Shown one piece after another: positions 1 through 10,300 of a stretch of DNA of 64,000 bases. This DNA is from Acridotheres tristis (lineage: Eukaryota > Chordata > Aves > Passeriformes > Sturnidae): NCBI GenBank assembly GCA_037013685.1, contig CM072884.1, forward strand, positions 100,854,048 to 100,918,047, read 5' to 3'. The position numbers and the translations under genes were made by a program. The notes beneath the pieces are model-generated. The model was not told the DNA's origin. It searched no databases and worked only from the letters and a program-made list of their open reading frames with translations. How positions within the stretch are numbered: the stretch's first letter is position 1; each line of letters begins with the position of its first letter.

Positions 1-1126
1 GATGCTAGTGATAAATACCCGAAGGAATTCAAATGAATTTGTTCCAAACCTGCTCTGTTTACAGTTTCTACAGTGGTAAACATCCCACTCCAGGGTGTTT
101 TTGTGGTATTTAACCACTAAGAGTTGCACACATTTCAGTGATTCATTTGAAATAGAGCAGTGACAGCAAGATTTGATAAATCCCTATACCTGGGCATTTT
201 TAAGCCTGTAGCTGCTGTTTATGAACAGAGAAGAAATAAAAGCATCAGGAAGCTTGAGACCTTGTGACTTTCAAGTGTCCTTAGACTGGCTGTGAGTTTT
301 TGAACAGTTTTTGTAAATGACCTTTGCAGTGCTATGCAGCAGTTTTTGAAAGTGTGTCCTCTCCCTCATTAGAATAGAAGGAATTTGTATCAAGGTTTAT
401 GGTCAGGGTCTGACACTCATGCATTTATGGGGAGTGCAGTGATCAGGCTTTTTTTTTTCCTCCTAAGGCAAACAGTAGATTAGGATTCCTTGCTTCTGAT
501 TTTAGAACAAAAGGAAAAGTGTCACTGAGATTTTAGGAGAGACATGAAGTGGCAATCTAATTTTCTGTTCCCTTCTGCTGTACTGTCTTTGGCCTGTGGG
601 GAGCAAGAAAGATCTGGTCAGTCAGAGAGTGGAGGTGTTATAGGCAGGGATTGGAGCACAGCAGTGCATTGAGCCCTGTGTTCATCTTAGTGGAGAACGG
701 TTTCTTAGCTACCACACACCTGGTAGGTTTGTTGGTTTATTTGCTAAAACTTCAGCTTGAACAGTTAAATCCCTAGGATGTTGATACAGGCTCTGTCCTT
801 TAGAAATCACTGACCTATGTTTATATGTTGTGATTTTTTGTTGTGCATGTGTGTACTTTTCTAGAAATAGTTTGCTTTTATTTTGGTATATGTGCATACC
901 CTCTCTTCCACATGACAAAGTTTGGAATGACAGGCTGAATATGCATCAGGTAGAAATTCATCAGGATTTGACAATTTAAAAATAGGGGAAAAAAACCAGA
1001 TTTTAGCTGTTTATGGGTTTATATCAGTGAGGCATTTCTTTGCTTAAAAAGATATTTTGTTTCTTTTATTTTGCTCTGCTGGATCAAACCTTTACCTTTC
1101 GTAACGATTTTAAATGCCCTTTGCAG
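1..1126 (+). other. MBTPS2 upstream intron (partial)
   Basis: AT-rich intronic sequence ahead of the 1127 acceptor. I see no further MBTPS2 exon and no recognisable repeat in it. Confidence 0.7.
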
Positions 1127-1322
1127 TATGCCTGTCTGCCAGCACGAAAAGTTATTGAAGCCAGCAAAGTTTGTCGAACCAACATGGACTGCCATAAGGA
1201 CTTCGTTCCAAGCTTTTGTGTGACCCCTTCTTTGGAGAACCAAACAAGGCTAATCAGGGTAAAGCATCCACCCCATATTGACATGCTCTATGTAGGACAC
1301 CCCATGCATCTTCAGTACACAG
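1127..1322 (+). CDS. MBTPS2: MBTPS2 antepenultimate coding exon
   Basis: The acceptor is a pyrimidine tract ending in TTTGCAG at 1126 and the donor is ACAG|GTTGGT at 1323. The exon is 196 nt, enters in phase 0 and leaves one base. It encodes a cysteine-containing luminal segment followed by the IDMLYVGHP block. Confidence 0.93.
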
Positions 1323-4300
1323 GTTGGTATTATTTATTGAAAGTTTAGCACAAACAGTCTCTTATATGGTTTCTTTTGCCTGCCTGCTTAAACAAGGTCT
1401 TGGATTGCTTCTTAGTTAATTTGTTTAAAGCAGAATCCATTTCTTGTTACAGCCAGTGGAGAGACATGGACTACTCAGGCCTAAAATGAAATGTTCACAG
1501 TGCAATGAGTTATGAAGGTAATAGAAACCATATGTGATATAAGCTGGTTGGTTTTTTTTTTCAGAAAAGTATGAAAGGGCTATTTCTAGAACACTTCTTA
1601 TTCAGGTTAGTCGTAGGAACCAGGTACCTGCATTTTCCTAGCACATAAACGTCTCAAAATGCTATTGTAAAATCTCTAGGGCACCTTGCTTCTCCTACAC
1701 CTTGCCTGGAATATTAGCGTGACTGCTCAAATCACACCTGATATCCAAGTATCTGTGACAGATTGCTGTGACTACTGAGCCACAAGTGTTACCACAACAT
1801 AGTTTTTTCCTGATTTATTTTTTCATTTGACTGCCCTAAATTAAGTAACATATAAAATTTTAGTTCCTTACTTTGAAGTTCATTGTGACTCTCCTTTGGG
1901 CATCTTATATAAATAAAAAGTAATTCTGCTCCTAAAGTGGGTATGGAAAGAATTGAAAAAATTCATCAACATCCTACTTGATAGCTCCAGTGGCATGGTG
2001 AAAATTAGCTGCAGATGGGCTTTAAGAAGTTTGAAGTGTTAAATTACTATTCCTTCCTGTGAGGAAGGTATCTGTTCTTCACAGGCAGCTGAAACTCTCG
2101 GGCCAATTTTGCCTCCAACAGCTTGGAAGTATCTCCTTAGGAAGGCATTGTACTTTTCTGAATAAGCACTGGAATTAGGTACCAAAAAGCTTTAGAAACT
2201 GTGATGAAATCTGATGGTGTAAATCCATTAACATTCTTGGATACCTTATTTTTAGTTAATCTATCAGTCTTTATTTTTCCATACTGGTAATATGATACTC
2301 TGAGGAGTTATTTATTTCAACTTTTTACAGCATATTCTCATTTAAGCCCAAATTATGATCTCTTCATAATGTTGCTTCTAGCCTCGTGCCATTTAAGAGG
2401 AAAACATTTTTCACTTGTGTGTTACCAACACACACTACTATATCTGATTATATTTATTTCAAACACAGCAGTATATTTTAAGAATAGAATTTTGTAAGTA
2501 TTCAGAATTCTTTTTCTTGGTCTTTAACAATACAAACTATTGGTACTGAAGAACAGTTGATATTGGTCTTTTTTTAATACATTGGTGCAATGGAATTTTT
2601 GTTGATGTTTCCCACTGCAGTAATTCTGCAGAAGAATTGAACCTGCCAGTCTTTCAGAAGTCAGGAAAGCAAGTTATTGTTATTTAAAGAGGTAGTTCTT
2701 CTTTAAGAAGTTACTTGGCGAAAATACTGTTTGCATGCACATGTAGGAACAGAATTTTAAAGTGATTTACCCTTGGAGCTGTGCACTGAATGTATTCATT
2801 TGAAAGCTAGAAGTTTGATTTTTATTATCAGCTTTGCTGCAAATGCAATCTATGCTCTTATGTTCCACTTGGAAAAACACTAGACCTAAAATAGGATCCT
2901 GGCTTGGGTAGCAGGCTGTCTGATGTACCATCATAAAGCTTTGTACATTCCAGTGAAACAACTTCTAAATATTTCAGACTTAGCACTGCACTGTACAGGA
3001 CTGGCTGGGGCCAACAGGTTTGGTGTGAGTTGTTTTTTTTCCCAAATGTGACTGATCAGAATGTGGTAACTGTTTTTTACAGTTAAAAAAAGAAAATAAT
3101 TTCTTCCTCTACTGTGTGAGCTTTGCAATAGGAATATGTTTTAGTGAAGTGCCTTATTCTTTAGTGTGATGTTTCTGCCTGCAGGAAACATTACTTTTTA
3201 AAGTGGTGCTACATTTGACACACAGCATAACATGGGAGTTATAGTACTAGTGTATACTATACTTGCTCTAGAAATGTCACTAAAGCAATGTTTGAATAAC
3301 ATTCTAAAATTATGCATGCATTATTTTCTGCTTAGGCTTATATTGTTGTCATGGTACTCCTGATTTATGGAGAAGCAGTAATAATTTCATATTTTCATTT
3401 GGGCATAACTTCCAGATGACATATTTTTTAAAAAAGTTTTTCCATATTAGCTACTTAGAAGAAATAGTCTCTACAATTTTATTTCTATTAAATCTTTCTG
3501 TTGCCTCAAATTAAAATATCTTAGCAAAAATATTTTTGTTGATATGGAGGCTATATATAACACTTGTTTCCAGTATTTAAAAAATAACAAAACTTTAAAA
3601 AATTATAATCCTAAATGAACTTACAATTATAGAGATTTGGCTAAAACTAGAACAGAAGGATGATTAGGAGTGCATGTTGTTTGGGACAGACACATTGAGT
3701 AATGCTTTTAATTAGCATTCTTTATGTAAAAAGTATCTAATATTATCCAGTAGAAATTCATACTGTCAGTTCACTACATATGGTGTTAAGTCTTTTAAAC
3801 TCTTCTTATTGCAGGCCAGTTATATTCTAGAGTCTCTTCCTTTGTTGGGCAATGGATATGTAAGGTTGAAATGGAGGACCCTGTCAGTGCTGCCATGCAA
3901 ATTTGCAGTGTTTTTTTTTTATTATGTATGAGGGGTTTTATTTCCTCATGTCATCTCTAATAGTGCAACATTTTTGCTTTCTTCTCTGGCCCTTGTTGAT
4001 TAAGAAGAATCTGGTGACTAAGATTTGTATTAGGAATTCACACTACTTGAGGAAACATCATATCCCTGAATGTTACTCTTGCCCATCACAGATCAAAAAC
4101 TATAAGATTTTCTTCATGAAAAGAAGATGGAACTTACCTAGAAGACCATTTCCTCGAGCTTGACCAGTCTCTTACTTCTGTTGTATCCGAGTCTTCTAAA
4201 AAAAATAAAAGACACTTCCTGGCTTTGGGCATGTTTGTGAGCAACAACAGCCATAATCCTTGGTCAAAGGCCTTTCTGTTCTCTCAGTATTTTGATGCTT

Positions 4301-7300
4301 GTTTACCCTTATAGCTGAGGGTGGTCCTTCATTGCTTTTAACCCAGGTTTAAAGGATTACACATATAGTTCTTCAGGAGACTGCACAGAAATCTCTTATG
4401 GAGTGCTGTCTGTCTCTTCTGTAGCACACATGCCCTTTCCCCCACGAAGAAGTTTTGAAAAGCTCTTTGGTCAACCTAGTTTCCAAGTCACTTCCAGTTA
4501 AAATTGTGTCTGTTGTGAATTCTTCTCAGTATTTGCCAACACCATCTAGCATTAGCCAACAAAAGAAAAGTTATTTCCAGGTCAAAGAATTGTTTAATTA
4601 GAGTGGGAAAACAATGACTGTTTTCTCTCACCCGGGCTCATTGCTATTCACCTCTTCCCAGCAGTGTCTTTATAGACAAGCCTGTAGAGCATAATTTCTG
4701 TAATTCTTTTGTTATTCTTCAGAGGATTCACCTACTACCATTAGGTTTGATCCATTACAACCAAAAAATTCAATGCTTCATATTACAGTCTCAGAGCTCA
4801 GTCCAGCAACTTCCTGAAGAGTTTATCTGTGTTTGGAGCTTGCTTCAGCAGCAAGGTTTGGAGTTTAGATCCATGTCAAGTGGCTGTCAGTGATAACAGT
4901 TTATTGTAACAAAGAGGGAAGAAGATCAATGATCCATTCTCAATGTAGCCATAATTTCAGGTTCAGGATGGTGACTTGGTAGTGGCCATTAGGTGTTTGT
5001 CAAGAGGCAGTCAAGCTTTGAAAGTACAGTGATTTGCAGTGTGTGTCTTTTGAAACCTTTGAATACACCAGCTGTCTCAGCCGTTTTGCTATTTTGGCTT
5101 ATGAACAGGAGTTTTGATCAGATGTTGTGATACCAGCCTTCAACTTGACAAGTTGTTTGCTTTGGATATCACTTGACCTGTGCATACAGGCAAACTGGGT
5201 AATGCCAGGCTGGAGAGCAGCCCTGCATTGATGAATGGCAGGTTGAACATGCCAATGCCTTGGCAGCCAGGAGGGCCACCTGTGTCCTGGGAGGCATCAG
5301 GGAAAGCATGGCCACCTGGGCAAGGGAGGGGATTGTCCTGCTGTGCTCTGCTCTGGGACGGCCTCACCTTGAGTGCTGGGGGCCATTTTGGGCACCACAA
5401 TATGAGAAAGATATAAAGCCATTAGAGAGAGTCCAGAGGAAGCCTACAAAGATGATGAAGGGTCTAGGCAGGAAACCATGTGAAGAGCTGAGGTCACTTG
5501 GCTTCCTCAACCTGGACGAAACCTCAACATGGTCTACACTCTCACAAAGGGAAGTGGAGGGGCAGGCATTGATCTCTTCTCTCTGGTGACCAGTGACAGG
5601 ACCCCAGGAAATGGCCTGAAGTGTGTTGGGGAGGTTTAGATCAGATATCAGGAAAAGGTTCTTCACCCAGAGGGTGGTTGGGCACTGGAACAGCTCTCCA
5701 GAGAAGCGGTCATGACGCCAAGCTTGACAGAGTTCAGGCAGCATTTGGACAATGCTCTCAGCACATGGTGTGACTCTTGGGGATGTCCTGTGCAGGGCCA
5801 GGAGTTAGACTTGATGATCCTTGTGAGTCCCTTCCAACTCTGGATATTCTGATACTATGCAAATACTTATGTGAAGACTATCCCTTTTATTCAGACAAAA
5901 AGCCAATCCCTGAAGCTTTTGGTTGTGTTTCTGTCAGCTCAACCCCTACCCTGGCAGGCCCATCTTCAGCTTTGTCTAGAGGGCTGGGCCAGCAGGTTTG
6001 TGGCTGGGGCTGGGCAGTTCCCACAGCTGCTGAAGGGCAGCTGAAGAGGGCATGGAAGAAGGACAGCTCGGGGACCACATGGGTGAGTCTCTTTGGGCTA
6101 CTGCAGTGGCAGGGCAGGTTCAGGTGAACTGGGCTGGCTGTCTGTGCATGTGATCAGGCCAGTGCGTTCCTGCTGGTCTCCAGAGAGACGCCTGTGGAGA
6201 GAGGAGGTGGCTAAGCTGCAGGTGAGACACAGGGACTCTCCTCCCCAGCAGGGCCCAGAGCTGGCAGGGCTCACCACTCTGAGTGGAGCTGCTGGCCTGC
6301 CTTGGCAGAGGCACCACCAAGCAGGGGGGACTCTAGGTTCACTGGTCAGCAGCAGGTGCCAATGCGTCTCTTGCTTTCTAGAGCAATACCACCCAACACT
6401 CTTTTTCATCCTGACTTTGTTTTGCCTCTGCCTGTTACTCATGCAAGCTACTCTTGTCCAGGAAGGCTCAGTTTGAGCAAACACGGGCTCCAGTCCAAGT
6501 AGGCTCCCCAAGAGAAGACCCAGAAGAGGCCAGTTAAAGCTGCTGACAGCTGCAGAAACCTCAGCACAGTTTTTCAACCAACCACTAACTTGCTGGTGCA
6601 CAGCAGCCTGACTAAAAATGCTTTGTGGCTGTGAGCTGCCTTTGGAGGAAGCAGGAGCTGTGGGGGGGATCAATGACTCACCGTTTTCTCTCACACCACC
6701 AGCAGATTGCGAAAGAACAAAACACTGCCCCAGCTGGCAGGACAACCAGGACTATCAATATGGCTATCATACAGCCTTTTCCATTACAGAGGAAACTTTC
6801 AATGTGCTCCTGGGCTTTAGGATCTTGTTTGGTCGTTTCTCCAGACATTTCTGCAGAGCAATTCAAAATGTTAGCCTGTCGTCTGCCAGTTTACCATTGG
6901 TAAACCTGCAGCGTGTTTGATATCACCAGAAGTTCTCTGTTTCCCCCTCAGTGCTGGTCCTGGAGGCATACTCCCACCCCTTTGGAGGCAGGTTGTCCCT
7001 CGGAACAGAACTCAGATGATCAGGAGGAGAGCACAGTGATGAGTGCTGCTGCTTGGCCAGTCACTCCTTTGACAAAAACTCACCGGGAAGTTCCACCTGC
7101 AACTCTGTGTCTCTGGGCCAGCTCCCACACCCCAAGGGGATGGAGTCAGACCCTCACAGGAGACATTTGAGCCTTGCTCTCCCTGTCTGCCATTTCTCCA
7201 GCATGGGCACCCTTTGCAGCCACTCCCAGGTTTCAGGATGTGTCTCCCCATAAGGGACCCCAGCAGGACTGCTCAGTACCTGGGTGCTTTGGATCTGTTT

Positions 7301-10300
7301 GAGGAGATTCACCAGCTTTCTTATTCTGTTTTTCTCCAGACTTAGACAGCACTGCCAAAAAGTAGAGACAGATAGAGCCTCAGTGTGGCTCAGGCATGGA
7401 GGATGCAGGAGGATGGGGAGATTCCCTCTAGCTTCCCTGCCCAGTATGCAAGTCAGAACACTAATGTGGACTTCAGCTCATGAGAGGGATCCTGCTTGGG
7501 GCTACTTTTGTACTTTGGCCGTCTAGGTACTCAGGGCAAGCTCTGGGATGAAGCTGCAGGGGGAGCTATGTTTGTGCAAGAAACCTGTTTTTAATCGTCT
7601 CGGCAATGGGATCCAGATGTCTTGAACCTAACAAGCTTCAGCTTGGTCGCTGATGTGACATGCAAGAGTAGGCACTGGGGAAAGAGCCTGCTGCTCACAG
7701 GTGTCCTATGCTGACCAAAGGACAACAATTACCTGGCCATGCCAGTGTCTGGCACTGGCCTTGGAATAAGCAACTTGCATTTCACATGGAAGGAAGTTTA
7801 AAAGGTAAGTGTACCTTCCTCCAACTAACTTACCTGTGGGATTCTGTGTATGTTTGATGAATGGAGATTTCCACAAGCCGTCGGCCTCAGCATCTTAAAG
7901 AAAATTGCTCATTAATAAGCTATTGACACATTAGTGATAATTATTCTTTCAAAGGAAAGGATATGGAAAACTTACATGCTCCAGGCTCGCCCAAGGGCTC
8001 CAAACCATCTTTCTGCCAAGCTGCCAGAGAATCTGCTAGGGAATCAGCTAGAAACAAGCACAGAGAAATGTTTCCATTGCATGTTGGGATCTTCTGCTTT
8101 TGTGTACGGAAGCACTGGATGGGGGTCTGGTAACAACGTGGGAGCCAGATGTCAGTGGATTGCTAGAGCTGCAGAGGAGGACCTGGGGATCTCTGAGCTG
8201 GCAACTCAACCCTCTTCAAACACAATATGCAACACTTCTGGAGGAGAGATGGACCCTTGGGACAGGAGAGCGCTCACCCAGAGGAAACCCTCACTAAAGC
8301 ACTGGAGGAAAAAACATATTGGTGAGAAGACTCCACTAACCCATGAAAGGCTGGACTTCTACTAGCAGCTTACCTGCTTCCTCTGATGTGTGTGGAGCAT
8401 AGTTGGCAGTCCCAGGATGTAGGACCGTCAGAAGGATGAGGAAGGAGAGGTAAAGATGGTGGACAAGGGCCATGGTCCCTTCCACAACACTGCTGGTGCT
8501 GCAGTCAGGAATGAGGGCTGAGCAGTTGGTTCTTATGGCCAGTGCAGTGCCATGGGGCTCTGTGACCTCATGGCCCCATGCAGCTAGGGCAGGACTGTGT
8601 GGGGATGGCACTCAGGATGCTCATGGAGAGCTGCTGGAGCACCTCATGGCCCTGGAATGGGCAGGCAGTCAGTGTGGGGCTGTGTGAGCTTGGAGCTCAG
8701 GCTGCTCCTGGGAAGCTGCCGTCTCAGGCAGAGAAGCACATCCTATAGGGCAGCTTCACCCAAGGGCTGGGACACAGCCTCCCCACTGCAGGATCAAGTA
8801 CACCACCTACAGGTTTGCAGACAGTGCCAAGCTGAGTGGTGTGGTTGGCACACCTGAAGGATGGGAAGCCAACAATAAGCTGAACAAGCTTGAAAAGAAC
8901 CCTCATGAGGTTCAATAAGACCAAGTACAAGGTTCTGCACCTGCACTGGGGCAAGCCCCTGTATCAAGCTGCAGAAGGCTGTGGTGTCTGCTTGGTTAAC
9001 CAATGTAATTTTTAAAATAAGTCTAAAACAGTATATTAATAAAATATTGCATTTAGTTGAGTAATTCTGTGTGTAGAATGGGTATAAGGGAAAAATATTT
9101 TATCTTTAGGGCTTTTGTGGTTCAACTATTTGTTTACCATAATGCCTTGGTACTAAAAACTACTAGACAAACACACAGAATATTTCAGAGAATTTCACCG
9201 CTGTATCTCTGATATTCAGTGGCTTATCCTACAGGCTTTCTTCTAGAAAGAGATTGTATACAATGAAGTAATTCTTCACTAAACATGGTGAGGCACTGAA
9301 ACACGTTGCCTATAGAAATGGTCTGTGCCCCATCGCTGGTAGTGTTCAAGGCAATTATGGATGGAGTTTTGAGCAACCTGGCCTAGTTGATGTTCCTGCC
9401 TGTACCAGGGAGGTTGGAACAAGATGATGTTTCTACCCAGATCATTCTATGATTCTGTGATTGACTAGGATACCTCTGACTTTCTGAGCTGGGTGGTATC
9501 CAAGATTTCTATCTGTTGTGCTTTCCACTCAGTTGTCTAACAGATTTATTTTCTCTCAGTTCCCCTAAATCAAAGGTCAGTCTTAAGCTTTAAGCAAAAA
9601 CATGACTTTCACGCACACTGGCAGTTTTGATACTGAAAAGTTCTCTGCTTGTTGCCACACCAAACTCATTCTTTTTTTGGATTCTCCTTGCTGTCTATGT
9701 CTTTCCAACCCACGGTGTGTTTGCTGGCTGGACTTATCAGAAGGACGTCTATTAACAGAAGAAAATGTCTTCATATGACTGAGTGGACCAGTTAAAGGCC
9801 TTGTGTGCCTTTAGAACTACTTTCATTCACCTTTGTTGCTGTGTCCTTCAATTCTTTATTGAACCTGAAGAAATCTGATCTCACTCTTAAGTAAGATATA
9901 CTTAGCAGCACTTTTGGTATGTTATGTTCCCAATGTTCTCTTAGCCTATGGTTAAAATTTCTCCAAGAGTGGGTTAAACTAAACTTCCTTTCCCAAGGGA
10001 TGTTTGTATTGAGTGGGATTTGAACTCTTGCCTTCAAATATCTCTGTGGAGGTATGTATTTCTTATGGCTGTAACTATTCTCCACATAGTAGGGAAAATT
10101 TAGGCTGTTGTGGCTGGGAACTCACATCTAAAGTTGTTCTGTAAAGACAGAGTATTGGTTGTACTATGCAAATTTATTTTCAAGATGGTTTTCTAATTCT
10201 GCATTAATTTACCCTAACCTCTTTGTTCTGGGGATAAGACCCTGCTGTACCTTCCTTTTAGTAGGAAAGGCATCTTTCTTGCAGCTGTCACAGAATGGTT

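Noticed and set aside
6098..6745. A 215-codon unspliced minus-strand frame over the nested gene's last exons
   Set aside because: It reads through an intron with good GT-AG ends in a different frame from the transmembrane exon. Its last part coincides with the true terminal exon, which explains the apparent length.
7587..7650. A minus-strand segment after CATGTCACATCAG that is open for about 19 codons in phase 1
   Set aside because: An in-frame TAA occurs just before the only donor (GTTTCT), so it does not fit the phase-1 chain.
7733..7759. A 27-nt phase-1 micro-exon candidate of the nested gene (donor GCCAG|GTAATT)
   Set aside because: The acceptor is weak, and the segment is mostly an inverted repeat (GCCAGTG...CACTGGC). 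The model joins without it.
8278..8301. A 24-nt minus-strand segment between an excellent acceptor (TTTTTTCCTCCAG) and a GTGAGC donor
   Set aside because: It has an in-frame TAG in the phase set by exon 1. It could be a decayed or poison exon but cannot be coding as read.
7934..8365. A 143-codon plus-strand frame
   Set aside because: It is the shadow of nested-gene exon 2 and neighbouring intron on the opposite strand, with no signal of its own.
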